Shown: positions 45,304 through 54,623, numbered from the stretch's first letter. The stretch is 64,000 nt of DNA from Alphaproteobacteria bacterium (GCA_037200445.1 JBBCGH010000001.1:5282001-5346000), one strand, 5' to 3'. The notes: generated by a model not told the origin, from the letters alone. Numbers and translations are program-made.

Positions 45304-46472
45304 CCTATTTGATGCGTTCGAGCACGCTCACGTAGTTGGCAACCGCGGCGCCGCCCATGTTGAAGATGCCGCCGAGTTCCGCGTTCGGGACCTGGATGTC
45401 GCCTGCCACACCGCAAAGCTGCATCGCCGAGAGCGCGTGCATCGATACGCCGGTGGCGCCGAATCGGATGGCCCTTGGACTTGAGCCCGCCCGACGGATT
45501 GACCGGCAGCTTGCCGCCCTTCTGCGTCGTGCCCTCCGCGATGGCGCGTGCGCCCTGCCCTTCCGGCACGAGGCCCATCGCCTCGTATTCGATCAGCTCG
45601 GCGATGGTGAAGCAGTCGTGCGTCTCGACGAACGAGAGATCGGTGAGCGCGATGCCGGCCTGCGCGAGTGCGCGAGCCCAAGCCTGCGTGCAGCCCTCGA
45701 ATTTCAGAATGTCGCGCTTGGCCATCGGCAGGAAATCCGAGACATGCTGCGCGGCGCGGAACGCGACCGCCTTGTTCATCTTCAGCGCGGTCTCGACGTC
45801 GGCGAGCACCACGGCGGCCGCGCCATCTGACACAAGCGAGCAGTCGGTGCGCTTCAAGGGGCCCGCGACGAACGGGTTCTTCTCGCTCTCGCGGCGGCAG
45901 AACTCAAACCCCAAGTCCTTGCGCAGCTGCGCATAAGGATTGCCGACGCCGTTCTTGTGGTTCTTCGCCGCGATCATCGCAAGCGCATCGGACTGATCGC
46001 CGTACTTCTGGAAGTAGGCGTTCGCGATCTTGCCGAAGATGCCGGCGAAGCCGCCCTCGATGTTCGCCTCGTCCTTCACGTAGGACGCCTTGAGCAGATT
46101 GCGGCCGATCTCGGGTCCCGGCGTCGTGGTCATCTGCTCGACGCCGACGACGAGGACGATGCGCGCGGCTTTGGCTTCGAGCGCGCGCAGACCCTGGTGG
46201 ATCGCGGCCGACCCGGTCGCGCACGCGTTCTCGACGCGCGTGGCGCGCTTGAAGCGCAGATCGGGCGAGGCCTGCAGCACCAGCGAAGCGGTAAAATCTT
46301 GCTGCGAGAACCCGGCGTTGAAGTGCCCGAGCACGATCTCATCCACATCGGAGGGCGCAATCCGGGCATCCGCAATCGCATCCGTGGCAACACGTACGAT
46401 CAGGCTCTCGACCGACTCGGTATCGAGCCGTCCGAACGGCGTGTGCGCCCAGCCCACGATGCAGCCGGTCAT
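45304..46472 (-). pseudogene. Thiolase/SCP2-type acetyl-CoA acyltransferase with one frame break near the C-terminus
   Basis: From ATG 46472 (AAGGAGG six bases upstream) the frame encodes a thiolase: nucleophile Cys84 in RVENACATGSAAIHQG, TDCSLVSDGAAAVVLAD and the catalytic histidine in VETHDCFTIAE. At KGHPI the frame is lost, and the direct reading ends at 45240 in unrelated residues. Removing one base near 45461 restores KGHPIGATGVSMHALSAM, then QVPNAELGGIFNMGGAAVAN, with a stop at 45304. The repaired protein has about 389 residues, normal for this family. It would cleave or form a beta-ketoacyl-CoA. A sequencing error is as likely as a true mutation. Confidence 0.82.
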
Positions 46473-46660
46473 GGCGGCCTCCTTGCCGAAATTTCGTCGC
46501 CTTCATTAACAAAAGTGCGGCTTGCGGGCCACAGATAAGGCTTAGGCCCTATGCGGACAATGTGCTTTGCCTTCGCGGCCCGATCGGTTTAGATAGCGAC
46601 ACATCAACCGCCAGGAACCGCCGCTTCTTTAAGGCCCGTCGAAAACCAATCCGGACCGTG

Positions 46661-48118
46661 ATGCGACATTTGCCGATCCCGATCATCAGCCTGGCCCTCG
46701 GGGTCATCCTTCTGGCAAGCAGTTTCGCCCAACCGGCGTCAGCCGAGGCGACACTCGTCGTCGAGGCCGACAGTGGCCGCGTGTTGCACGCCGAGCATGC
46801 CACCTATCCGTGGTATCCGGCCTCCACCACCAAGCTGATGACGATGTACCTCACGCTCAAGGCCGTGAAGGCCGGGCGTCTCACGATGGACTCGCTCGTC
46901 ACCGTGTCGCCGAACGCGGTGGCGCAGGCACCGTCGAAAATGGGTTTCAAGGCCGGCACGCAGCTCACCGTCGACAACGCGCTCAAGATGCTGATGGTGA
47001 AATCGGCGAACGACATGGCGGTCGTGCTGGCCGAAGGCGTGTCGGGCTCGATCGAGAAATTCGCCGACGACATGAATGCGGCCTCGCGCCGCCTCGGCAT
47101 GACGCAGTCGAGCTGGGTCAACCCGAACGGGCTGCCGGCCGACGAACAGATCACCTCGGCGCGCGACATGGCGATCCTCGCGCGCGCGATCCTGCGCGAA
47201 TTGCCCGAGTACGAGATGTACTGGCACATCCCGTCGATCCGTTTCGGCCGGCGCATCATGCGCAACACCAACGGGCTGATCGGCCGTTATCCGGAAGCCG
47301 ACGGCATGAAGACCGGCTTCATCTGCGCGTCTGGCTTCAACGTGGTGGCGACGGCGACGCGCGGCGGCCGCAAGCTGATCGTGGTGGTGTTCGGCTCGCG
47401 CTCCGGCATGGTGCGCTCCGAGAAGGCCGCGCAGCTGTTCGAGAAGGGCTTCAGCGCTGGCGGCCTTGGCTGGCTGATGCCCTCGTTCGGCACCGTCGAG
47501 AACCTTCAGCCGATCGCGGCCGCGCCGCCCAACCTGCGCGACGAGATGTGCGGCAAGCATCGCAGGCGGCCGGCGAGCGAGGAGGAAGACGGCGAAGCCG
47601 TGCAGGCGATGAGCAGCGACGTCGATCCGAGTTCGGCCTACGCGGGAACGCTGCAGAGCCTGCGTGGACGCGCCACCGCGGGCCCGCTACTGGGGCCCTT
47701 GCAGGCCTCGGTGCCGATCCCCGTGTGGGTCGGATTGCGCCCGACCTCAGCACAGCCAACCGAAATGGCCGAAGGACGCGCCAGGAAGAAGCGCGGCACC
47801 GCGATCGCGCGCACGCCTGAGGCCAAAGACACGCCGAAGGCAACGGCAGCAGCGCCGGCCGCGGAGCCGAAAGCCGCCGCGAAGCCCGCGACCGCCAACG
47901 CATCGGCGGGCGGTTTCAGCCTGACGCCGTCGATCAGGTCGCCGAAGGTCGGCACCTTCGCGCCCGCCTCCGCCGAGGAAAAACCGACGGCCGCGCCCGC
48001 GTCGGGCGACAAGAGCGCCGCAAAGCCCAAGACCGCCGCAAAGCCCGATCAAGCGGCGAAGCCCAAGCCCAAGGCGGCGACCGCGGCGAAGCCGGACGCG
48101 GCATCCACCAAGCAATGA
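46661..48118 (+). CDS. D-alanyl-D-alanine carboxypeptidase (S11, PBP5-like) with Ala/Pro/Lys-rich tail
   Basis: A 485-residue periplasmic peptidoglycan enzyme that trims pentapeptides. The signal peptide ends near [10 protein letters not shown]. Catalytic motifs are SxxK (Ser55-Lys58 in [10 protein letters not shown]), SxN ([10 protein letters not shown]) and KTG ([12 protein letters not shown]). After the catalytic domain (to about 290) there is a long low-complexity tail with repeated AAKPK-type motifs, as in rhizobial DacC-like proteins. ATG 46661 is chosen for the signal peptide; the longer frame adds a non-conserved leader. The stop overlaps the GTPase gene by four bases. Confidence 0.9.
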   Translation: MRHLPIPIISLALGVILLASSFAQPASAEATLVVEADSGRVLHAEHATYPWYPASTTKLMTMYLTLKAVKAGRLTMDSLVTVSPNAVAQAPSKMGFKAGTQLTVDNALKMLMVKSANDMAVVLAEGVSGSIEKFADDMNAASRRLGMTQSSWVNPNGLPADEQITSARDMAILARAILRELPEYEMYWHIPSIRFGRRIMRNTNGLIGRYPEADGMKTGFICASGFNVVATATRGGRKLIVVVFGSRSGMVRSEKAAQLFEKGFSAGGLGWLMPSFGTVENLQPIAAAPPNLRDEMCGKHRRRPASEEEDGEAVQAMSSDVDPSSAYAGTLQSLRGRATAGPLLGPLQASVPIPVWVGLRPTSAQPTEMAEGRARKKRGTAIARTPEAKDTPKATAAAPAAEPKAAAKPATANASAGGFSLTPSIRSPKVGTFAPASAEEKPTAAPASGDKSAAKPKTAAKPDQAAKPKPKAATAAKPDAASTKQ

Positions 48119-49245
48119 ACGAGACGGCCGCAGCGCGGCCGCGCACCCCGCCCGCGCCGATCCCGCTCACGGTGCTCACCGGCTTCCTCGGCGCCGGCAA
48201 GACCACGCTGCTCAATCGCCTGCTGAAGGATCCAGCGCTGAGCCGCGCGGCCGTCATCATCAACGAGTTCGGCGAGATCGGTCTCGATCACCTGCTGGTC
48301 GAGCATATCGAGGACGGCGTGATGCTGCTCTCGACGGGGTGCCTGTGCTGCACGGTGCGCGGCGATCTCGTGAACACGCTGGAGAAGCTCCTGCGCGGCC
48401 TCGACAACGGCCGCATGAACTTCGATCGCGTCATCATCGAGACGACGGGTCTCGCCGATCCGGCGCCGGTACTGCACACCGCGATGGTGCATCCCTACTT
48501 CGTGATGCGCTTTCGCCTCGATGGCGTGGTGACGGCGGTCGATGCCGTCAATGGCGCCGCGACGCTGGATACGCATGTCGAAGCCGTGAAGCAGGTCGCG
48601 GTCGCGGATCGCATCGTGCTGACCAAGACCGACCTTGTCGATTCAGCCGAGCGCCGCGAGGCTGCGGCACGATTGCGCGAGCGCCTTGCCGCGCTCAATC
48701 CGGCGGCACCCGTGATCGAGGCAGCAAGCGCGAGCGTGCCGCAGCTCATCGACTGCGGCCTTTACGATGCGGAGCGCAAGATTCCGGACGTGAAGCGCTG
48801 GCTGGCCGAAGAGGCCTACGCACACGACGACCATCACCATCATCACGACGTGAACCGCCACGACGACAGGGTCCGCGCCTTCACGCTGGCGAGCGAGCGC
48901 GCGATTCCATTTTCAGCCTTCGAGATGTTCCTCGATTTGCTGCGCTCGATGCACGGGCCGAACCTGTTGCGCGTGAAGGGCATCGTGAAACTGGCCGAAA
49001 CACCGAAGCAGCCGGTGGTGATCCATGGCGTGCAGCACATCTTCCACCCGCCGGCAACGCTTCCCGCCTGGCCCGACGCGGACCACCGCACGCGGCTCGT
49101 CTTCATCGTGAACGATATTCCGCAGCGCGCGGTGGAGGATTTGTTCAACGCGTTCCTGGGGCTGGCCAAGGCCGATACGCCGGACCAGGCTGCGCTCACC
49201 GACAACCCGCTCGTGCCGTTCGGCGGCGCGGATCATTTGCGCTAG
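48115..49245 (+). CDS. CobW/COG0523-family metal-chaperone GTPase
   Basis: A 376-residue P-loop GTPase. Walker [10 protein letters not shown] (23-31), the metal-binding CxCC ([12 protein letters not shown]), [10 protein letters not shown], the guanine motif LTKTD and a CobW C-terminal domain ([20 protein letters not shown]) are present. A histidine-rich insert [14 protein letters not shown] (about 239-252) favours zinc handling. Members deliver Zn or Co to client enzymes. The ATG overlaps the carboxypeptidase stop; the link to peptidoglycan enzymes may be zinc supply. The TAG stop lies inside repeat R6a. Confidence 0.9.
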   Translation: MNETAAARPRTPPAPIPLTVLTGFLGAGKTTLLNRLLKDPALSRAAVIINEFGEIGLDHLLVEHIEDGVMLLSTGCLCCTVRGDLVNTLEKLLRGLDNGRMNFDRVIIETTGLADPAPVLHTAMVHPYFVMRFRLDGVVTAVDAVNGAATLDTHVEAVKQVAVADRIVLTKTDLVDSAERREAAARLRERLAALNPAAPVIEAASASVPQLIDCGLYDAERKIPDVKRWLAEEAYAHDDHHHHHDVNRHDDRVRAFTLASERAIPFSAFEMFLDLLRSMHGPNLLRVKGIVKLAETPKQPVVIHGVQHIFHPPATLPAWPDADHRTRLVFIVNDIPQRAVEDLFNAFLGLAKADTPDQAALTDNPLVPFGGADHLR

Positions 49246-49316
49246 TGTCCCGATTCCGAAGTTCGCCCTACCTTGCAGCACGCTCTGAAGCGAACTTCGG
49301 AATCGAAGGACACTAG
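49242..49316. repeat. Long hairpin repeat R6a
   Basis: The left arm at 49242-49265 (CTAGTGTCC then CGATTCCGAAGTTCG) pairs with the right arm at 49291-49316 along its whole length except a two-base bulge, with a 25-base loop. It includes the stop codon of the CobW-type gene. It is the first of three adjacent hairpins in the 315-base gap 49246-49560, which holds no gene. Confidence 0.88.
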
Positions 49317-49329
49317 AAACCTTATGAAT

Positions 49330-49406
49330 CTAGTGCCCTTTTGAACCTGAAGTTCGCAATCGTGTTTGCGGTTTGGTGAGTGCGAACTTCAGGTTCAGGG
49401 CACTAG
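49330..49406. repeat. Long hairpin repeat R6b, related to R6a
   Basis: The left arm at 49330-49358 (starting CTAGTGCCC, ending GAAGTTCGCA) pairs with the right arm at 49381-49406 apart from a three-base bulge. Ends and the GAAGTTCGC core are shared with R6a, while the middle differs, as expected of tandem copies that keep base pairing. Confidence 0.88.
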
Positions 49407-49454
49407 CGCGTGGCCCCGAAAAGCGGGAACCGGTTTTCGGAAACGACCACGCGC
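49406..49454. repeat. Rhizobial CGAAAA/TTTTCGG palindromic element
   Basis: Outer arms GCGCGTGG (49406-49413) and CCACGCGC (49447-49454) enclose CCGAAAAGCGGGAACCGG and TTTTCGG, which pair as a second stem. The core GGGAACCGGTTTTCGG is a frequent intergenic element in Rhizobiales. It abuts R6b directly. Confidence 0.8.
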
Positions 49455-49560
49455 AAAGAAAGTAGGCGCCGTTCAAACGCGAACGTGATTGGCGCATTGC
49501 GCTGGCATGGGTAAACGAAACCACGCAAAGCGCTACCATCGTGGAACTTCAGGATTACTC

Positions 49561-49956
49561 ATGACGGCACTTCTCGACGCGTGGTCACCGCGCATTCTTT
49601 CGCTGCTGCGTATCGTGTCTGCGCTCATCTTCATGGAGAACGGGACACAGAAGTGGCTCAACTTCCCGCCGCTCGGGCGTGCGGCACCCGAACTGTGGTC
49701 GATGTCCGGCTTCGGGGGCGTCCTCGAGTTGATCGGCGGCGCATTGCTGGTGCTCGGCCTGTTCACGCGTCCGGTCGCGCTCCTGCTGTCGGGCGAAATG
49801 GCGATCGCCTACTGGTGGAGCCACGCGCCGCGCGGGGTTTTTCCGGTGCTCAACGGCGGCGATGCCGCAATCCTCTACTGCTTCATCTTTCTCTATCTGG
49901 CTTTCGCGCGCGGCGGCGCGTGGAGCCTGGATCGGGTGTTGCGGAAGGAGATCTGA
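49561..49956 (+). CDS. DoxX-family membrane protein
   Basis: A 131-residue protein with four hydrophobic segments and DoxX features: LSLLRIVSALIFMENGTQKW, FGGVLELIGGALLVLGLFTR, WSHAPRGVFPVLNGGDAAIL. DoxX-type proteins are redox-linked membrane proteins with poorly defined activity. ATG 49561 is used; a longer frame from 49489 would add residues encoded partly by spacer DNA. Confidence 0.85.
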   Translation: MTALLDAWSPRILSLLRIVSALIFMENGTQKWLNFPPLGRAAPELWSMSGFGGVLELIGGALLVLGLFTRPVALLLSGEMAIAYWWSHAPRGVFPVLNGGDAAILYCFIFLYLAFARGGAWSLDRVLRKEI

Positions 49957-49997
49957 CCGTCTCTTCCGCTCTGCGTCACCAAGGACAGACTTCAGCC

Positions 49998-50324
49998 TTA
50001 GCGATCCTCCGGTGATTGACGGATTGCATCATCGACCGGCGGGCGCGAACGCCAGCGCCGATCGGCCTGACGCGTCTCGAACCAGCCTGTGGTAAAGCCA
50101 GCGCTCAGGACGAGCGCGAAAATGCCGTAGAGGACAACGAAGAAGATGAAGGCTTGAGGTTCCGTCTGATATGAGACCCATCGGCCCGCGCCGCGGGGAA
50201 AAGCCTCCTGCACTACATTATCTGTCAGTGCCCAATAGAGCTGGTGGAGACAAAGACCAAGAAGCGCAGCGAAGACAATTGCCGCCACACTCCCCTGATA
50301 CTTGAGCCAAATCGACTTGATCAT
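49998..50324 (-). CDS. Small two-helix membrane protein of unknown function
   Basis: A 108-residue frame from ATG 50324. It encodes two hydrophobic segments (GSVAAIVFAALLGLCLHQLY and AFIFFVVLYGIFALVLSAGF) separated by a polar loop with a VSYQTEPQ stretch, and a basic tail. The composition is that of a real protein, not the Arg/Ala-rich type of an antisense shadow, and no other gene occupies the region. I do not recognise a family. Confidence 0.55.
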   Translation of the reverse strand: MIKSIWLKYQGSVAAIVFAALLGLCLHQLYWALTDNVVQEAFPRGAGRWVSYQTEPQAFIFFVVLYGIFALVLSAGFTTGWFETRQADRRWRSRPPVDDAIRQSPEDR

Positions 50325-50398
50325 TGTTCACGGCACGTCCACGTAGCGTGTGACATTTCGCGACCCTTGTCACGTCCCACGTTCTGATCGAAGCTGCG

Positions 50399-50959
50399 AT
50401 GATGGCCGAAAATCTCACAACGATCGCGACTCCCGAAACCATCCTCGCCTTCTGGCGCGAGGCTGGCTACGACAAGTGGTTCGGCAAGGACGACGCGTTC
50501 GACGCGGCGATCCGCGACAACTTTCTGCCGACCTACGAGGCGGCCGCCGCCGGCAAGCTGTCCTCCTGGGAGGCGACCGCCGACGGCGCGCTCGCGCTCT
50601 GCATCGTGCTCGACCAGTTCCCGCGCAACATATTCCGCGGCGACGCGCGCACCTATGCGGCCGACCCGCTTGCGCGCGGCGTGGCAAACCGCGCGCTCAA
50701 GCGCGGCTACGATCAGGACGTGCCCGATGAGCTGCGCGACTTTTTCTTCCTGCCGTTCATGCACTCCGAGGAGCTGGTCGACCAGGAGCGCTGCGTGCAG
50801 CTCTATCGCGAGGCGGAGAGCAAAGACCTGAAATACGCCGAGGAGCATCGCGACATTGTCCGCCGCTTCGGCCGCTTCCCGCATCGCAACGCCATGCTCG
50901 GGCGCGCCACCACGCCGGAAGAGCAGAAGTACCTCGACGACGGCGGCTTCAAAGGCTGA
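50399..50959 (+). CDS. DUF924 family protein
   Basis: A 186-residue, probably soluble, all-helical protein. Conserved DUF924 blocks are ETILAFWREAGYDKWFGKDD, CIVLDQFPRNIFRGDARTYA, DELRDFFFLPFMHSEELVDQ and FGRFPHRNAMLGRATTPEEQ followed by KYL. The family is widespread in proteobacteria; its biochemical role is not established. Two adjacent ATGs (50399, 50402) can serve as start. Confidence 0.9.
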   Translation: MMAENLTTIATPETILAFWREAGYDKWFGKDDAFDAAIRDNFLPTYEAAAAGKLSSWEATADGALALCIVLDQFPRNIFRGDARTYAADPLARGVANRALKRGYDQDVPDELRDFFFLPFMHSEELVDQERCVQLYREAESKDLKYAEEHRDIVRRFGRFPHRNAMLGRATTPEEQKYLDDGGFKG

Positions 50960-50968
50960 AGCGCATCC

Positions 50969-51976
50969 TTACGAAGACGTGCGCGGCGCCTCGGCGACCG
51001 GCACATCCTCACCACGCATCGACTGAAGCACATGCGCGGCGGCGCGCTGCACCGGCGCGACCGCAAGCTCGCCGAAGGAGTGCATGTCGGCCTCGCCGGC
51101 CTTGACGCCGAAGACGAGCGCCTCCGGCTCCTTCGCCGGCACGTGGAGCGTGCCGAACAGCCAATCGAAGATCGCGAGGCAGCTTCCGAGATTCTTGTCG
51201 AAGTGAGCGGGATTGTTCGAGTGGTGGATCTGGTGATGCGCCGGGGAGAGGAAGATGCGCCCCGCAAGCCCGGTGAACGCGATCCACAGATGGGTGTGCT
51301 GGAGATGCACATAGATATGCACGAACAGCACCAGGATGAGGTTGGTGTCGCCGATGGAGAAGAAGGTGATGGGTTTGCCGAACAGATAGTTCGCGACACC
51401 GTTGGTGAGGCCAAGCGATACCGCGAGAATGTTGGAGAAGATCAACCCGTCGAGCGGATGGATGCGGAACACGGTGAGCGGGGTCAGCACGTTGGCCGAA
51501 TGGTGCACCTTGTGCAGTTCCCACAGCGCCGGCACGCGGTGCTTGAGATAATGGTCGAGCCAGTAGCCGAACTCGTAGGCGAGAAAGAGCGCGAGCGTGA
51601 TCGCGGCGCGCGCGAAGAGATCCGGCCATGACGTCGGGGCGATCGCGCCGAACGCGGAGGTGAGACCATCGGCGACTAGGCCGGAGATGAATTTGTACGA
51701 AAGCACCGCCCAGCCGAAGATGATGCCGTAGACGAAGACGTTGAACGCGAAGTAGCCGATGTCGGCGTGCATCGAGGCGTGGCGCGTGAGCCATGCGGGA
51801 AACAGTCCGCGCAACAGCGTGCCCGCACGCAACGGTCGATCGCGTCGAACTCTCCGCCAGGCGATCACCGCCGCGGCAACTGCGAGCGCGGCGGCGAGCG
51901 AGGTGAGCGAAAAGCCCGAGCCGAACGACAGGAACACGCGCGCCAGCTTCTGCGGAAAATAGAGGATGCCGTCCAT
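50969..51976 (-). CDS. Fatty acid hydroxylase/sterol desaturase-family di-iron membrane enzyme
   Basis: A 335-residue membrane enzyme. Three to four helices in the first half are followed by the histidine boxes that bind two irons: DHYLKHRVP, HKVHHSANVLTPLTVFRIHP and later HQIHHSNNPAHFDKNLG, plus HIYVHLQHTHLW. Members hydroxylate or desaturate sterols, carotenoids or fatty acids; the substrate is unknown. The C-terminal 40 residues are variable. It converges on the DUF924 gene, nine bases apart. Confidence 0.88.
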   Translation of the reverse strand: MDGILYFPQKLARVFLSFGSGFSLTSLAAALAVAAAVIAWRRVRRDRPLRAGTLLRGLFPAWLTRHASMHADIGYFAFNVFVYGIIFGWAVLSYKFISGLVADGLTSAFGAIAPTSWPDLFARAAITLALFLAYEFGYWLDHYLKHRVPALWELHKVHHSANVLTPLTVFRIHPLDGLIFSNILAVSLGLTNGVANYLFGKPITFFSIGDTNLILVLFVHIYVHLQHTHLWIAFTGLAGRIFLSPAHHQIHHSNNPAHFDKNLGSCLAIFDWLFGTLHVPAKEPEALVFGVKAGEADMHSFGELAVAPVQRAAAHVLQSMRGEDVPVAEAPRTSS

Positions 51977-52078
51977 GGCGCGGGCCCGATCTGAAACCCC
52001 TGTGGTAGCGCCAAAGCGGTAAACGCCGCCTTAGGGCGCGGCATCAATTTCGCCCATGGGAGCAACCGGAGCGGGCCC

Positions 52079-52121
52079 CGAAAAACAGGAAGACGGGCAT
52101 GGCGTTGGTGCGCCATGCCCG
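52079..52121 (-). terminator. Rho-independent terminator of the glycine-rich protein gene
   Basis: Read leftward, an 11-base perfect stem CGGGCATGGCG/CGCCATGCCCG (52094-52104, 52111-52121) with a six-base loop is followed by TCTTCCTGTTTTT. It lies 16 bases after the stop of the leftward gene at 52137. Confidence 0.75.
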
Positions 52122-52136
52122 CCAAAACGCCAAGGC

Positions 52137-52688
52137 TTACTGCTTGTGGTCGCCGCCGCCACCACCGTGGCCGCCGCCCGGGCCACCGCCGCGACCCTGG
52201 CCGCCCGCGGCCGGGCCGCCGCCGGTCGGGGCCGACTTCATCTGGCCGCCGCCTCCCGGACCGCGGCCACCGCCGCCAGCCATGGCAGGGCCACCTTGGC
52301 CACCGCCGCCGGTGCGGACCTGGGCGCCGGCCGGACCGCGCGGGGTGACACTGCCTGCCTGCCCGCCACGCACCGTCGCGCCGCCGCGGACGGTGACGCC
52401 GGCACGCTCTCGGGTGCGCACATCGAAGCCGCCGCGCGTTCCATAGCCATGACCGTAGCCGTAGCGATGGCGCGGACCTGAGTCGTAATAGATCGTGGCG
52501 CCGCGGCAGCCGCGGCCCCATCCCCACGGATGCCAGTGCCGGTACGGCCGGCAGTGCACGCTTTCACCGACGCCGACTTGTTCGGCGGCGGCCGCAATCG
52601 CGCTTGCGCTGATCGGCGCGGCGATCGCGCCGGACGAGCCGGCAAGCGCTGCCGCTGCTCCGGCGAGCAACAGAGTCCAGGTTCTCAT
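52137..52688 (-). CDS. Exported glycine-rich protein
   Basis: A 183-residue protein. ATG 52688 has GAGGAG upstream and opens a signal peptide (LLAGAAAALAGSSGAIA/APIS). A short His/Trp/Tyr-rich part with two cysteines (VHCRPYRHWHPWGWGRGCRG) follows, then RYGYGHGYG repeats and a long Gly-rich tail (GGGGRGPGGGGQ, GGGHGGGGGDHKQ). It is of the kind of rhizobial surface or matrix protein with no assigned role. A good terminator follows. Confidence 0.75.
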   Translation of the reverse strand: MRTWTLLLAGAAAALAGSSGAIAAPISASAIAAAAEQVGVGESVHCRPYRHWHPWGWGRGCRGATIYYDSGPRHRYGYGHGYGTRGGFDVRTRERAGVTVRGGATVRGGQAGSVTPRGPAGAQVRTGGGGQGGPAMAGGGGRGPGGGGQMKSAPTGGGPAAGGQGRGGGPGGGHGGGGGDHKQ

Positions 52689-53034
52689 GAGCGTTCTCCT
52701 CTGCGCCCCGGCATATCCGGGGGCGATGACGCTCAACCGGACTCTGTCGATTGTGGTTCCGCTCGCGCGCCGCGATTTGTGTTCCGGATGGGCGGCAAGA
52801 ACGCGCGCCGCAAGGCGGGCACGCGCACTCGCAAGACGCGCGCGGCGTAACGGCAACTTGCCGTAAATTGGAGCCCGCGTCGGTACGTCCGTAGTTCCCC
52901 GCGTGCCCGCGCCACATTCTCGTCAGCATTGATCCGCATCTGACGCGGCGCGGCGCGACGATCGCCCCGCTCAATAAAAATACGAAATGGTGCGCGCGAC
53001 AATAAGGATCGCGCGCCGGGGACACAGGGAAAGA
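52689..53034. other. 346-base intergenic region between divergent genes
   Basis: No gene is supported here. It must hold the promoters of the glycine-rich protein gene and of the transglycosylase gene. One palindrome stands out, ACGGCAA-C-TTGCCGT at 52850-52864. Clear -35/-10 pairs were not found. Confidence 0.5.
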
Positions 53035-53997
53035 ATGCGGGTCAAGCTTGCTTGCGCGTGCCTGTTCGGCACGTTTCTCCTTTTCGTCACCTCGGGTTCG
53101 GCCAACATGCACCAGCGCGCTGGCGCAGTGCCGCTGCGGCCGTCGCTGATCGAGAGGGCCGCCGACAGGATCGCCGCGCTGCCGGGCGCGGCGGAATCGT
53201 TCTTTCACGAACTCGGCGCGCCCGCGCTTCGCAACGATCCCGATACGCCCGACACGATCGACGCGCCGAAGGATGCAACGCCGACGCCGCTCGCGCGCGC
53301 ACGCGCCGCACTTGCCGACTCGAACGCGCCCGCGCTCCCGCGCGACGAGCTATGCTCCAATCTCGTCGACGTCGCGCAGGCGAACGCGCTGCCGCTCGGC
53401 TTCTTCACCAACCTGATCTGGCGGGAGAGCCGCTTCGACCACGAAGCGATCAGCCCGGTCGGCGCGATGGGCATCGCGCAGTTCATGCCCGACGTCGCCG
53501 ACAAGTTCGACATCAACGCCTTCGACGGGCGCGAGGCCCTGCCCGCCTCCGGGAAGCTGTTGCGCACGCTCGCCGACCGCTTCGGCAATCTCGGCCTTGC
53601 GGCAGCCGCCTACAACGCGGGGCCGAAGCGCGTCGCCGACTGGCTGGCGCAGCGCGCGGGGCTGCCCAAGGAGACGCGCGACTATGTGAGCCTGATCACC
53701 GGCAAACCGGTCGAGGAATGGCGCGGCGTGAAGGAGAAGGCGGTGGTGTTCAGCGTGCCGCGCGCGGTGCCGTGTCACCGTGCCACGCACTTCGCGGCGA
53801 TCGAGCAGTCGGAGCGCATCGCGCAGCAGGAACGCGTCGCCGAAGAGCGCCGCGCGATCGAGAGGGCACGCGAGGCAGCGCGCCGCGCCGCCGAAGCGCT
53901 CAAGCGCGCGAGCGCGAAGCACAAGACGAAGGATAAGAAGGAGCCGCGCGTCATCACGGCGACCGGCAAGCGGTCACAGCACGTCGCGAAGCTCTGA
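53035..53997 (+). CDS. Lytic transglycosylase (SLT domain)
   Basis: A 320-residue exported peptidoglycan lyase. The signal peptide is MRVKLACACLFGTFLLFVTS. The SLT domain starts near residue 120, with the catalytic glutamate in NLIWRESRFDHEAISPVGAM, then GIAQFMPDVADKFDINAFD and AAAAYNAGPKRVADWL. The C-terminal 60 residues form a charged, Arg/Glu/Ala-rich coiled helix (RERVAEERRAIERAREAARR-type) and a Lys-rich tail. ATG 53035 has AGGGAAAG just upstream. Confidence 0.88.
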   Translation: MRVKLACACLFGTFLLFVTSGSANMHQRAGAVPLRPSLIERAADRIAALPGAAESFFHELGAPALRNDPDTPDTIDAPKDATPTPLARARAALADSNAPALPRDELCSNLVDVAQANALPLGFFTNLIWRESRFDHEAISPVGAMGIAQFMPDVADKFDINAFDGREALPASGKLLRTLADRFGNLGLAAAAYNAGPKRVADWLAQRAGLPKETRDYVSLITGKPVEEWRGVKEKAVVFSVPRAVPCHRATHFAAIEQSERIAQQERVAEERRAIERAREAARRAAEALKRASAKHKTKDKKEPRVITATGKRSQHVAKL

Positions 53998-54013
53998 CTC
54001 TCCTTCGTGGTGA

Positions 54014-54475
54014 TTACCGCGGCCGCAGCGAAAAACTCATCCGCGTCACCGGGCGATCCCATGCGCGCTTGTCCGCGCGCGGATAGCGCACGTCGAAGCA
54101 ATGGATGCTGCTGCCGGCGAAATTGCAGCGCCGGTAGAGGATCAGGTCGCCTTCGGCCGCCGAGAACACCAGAAAGCGGTCGGTCACGCGCCGGTAGGAG
54201 AGCCGCTCGCGCTGATCGGTGATGGCGCGGGCGATGAACGCGGCGGGACTGACGCGCCGCGCGTTGTCGAGCGTGAACACATGCAGCCGCGCGCGGCCGT
54301 CCGCGGATTGCAGCACCGGACCGGGCGGCTCGCCGGTGCCGGCCGCCACCGGGAAAACCTCCCGCGGGTATTGCACGCTGGTGCCGCGCGCATCCGAGAA
54401 ACGCGCCCATTCGGCCTGCGCGGCGGAACCCAGCGAGAGGCTGACGGCGATCGCGGCGGCGATTGCTCTGACCAT
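54014..54475 (-). CDS. Exported hypothetical protein, about 150 residues
   Basis: A small periplasmic protein: signal peptide MVRAIAAAIAVSLSLGSAAQ/A, then EWARFSDARGTSVQYPREVF, SPAAFIARAITDQRERLSYR and a two-cysteine stretch YRRCNFAGSSIHCFDVRYP. This pattern is seen in many Bradyrhizobiaceae proteins without known function. ATG 54475 is used. It converges on the transglycosylase gene and is divergent from the NTF2-like gene, the gap being mostly repeat R4. Confidence 0.75.
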   Translation of the reverse strand: MVRAIAAAIAVSLSLGSAAQAEWARFSDARGTSVQYPREVFPVAAGTGEPPGPVLQSADGRARLHVFTLDNARRVSPAAFIARAITDQRERLSYRRVTDRFLVFSAAEGDLILYRRCNFAGSSIHCFDVRYPRADKRAWDRPVTRMSFSLRPR

Positions 54476-54503
54476 GCCCGTCAATGCGCGCGCGCGTGGT
54501 GTG

Positions 54504-54594
54504 TTCCGTAGCCCGGATGAAGCGCAGCGAAATCCGGGGTCAGCCTATCGTTTCGGTCGGATTCCCGGATTGCGCGTCGCTCCATCCGGGCTAC
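54504..54594. repeat. GTAGCCCGGATG hairpin repeat (family R4)
   Basis: Arms CCGTAGCCCGGATG (54504-54517) and CATCCGGGCTACGG (54581-54594) pair perfectly over 14 bases, with further matches inside (AGCGCAGCGAAATCCGGG against CCCGGATTGCGCGTCGCT). This is a well-known proteobacterial intergenic repeat type. It lies in the 148-base gap between divergent genes. Confidence 0.88.
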
Positions 54595-54623
54595 GGTTCG
54601 CAGAATACAAAAGGGAGGCGCGC

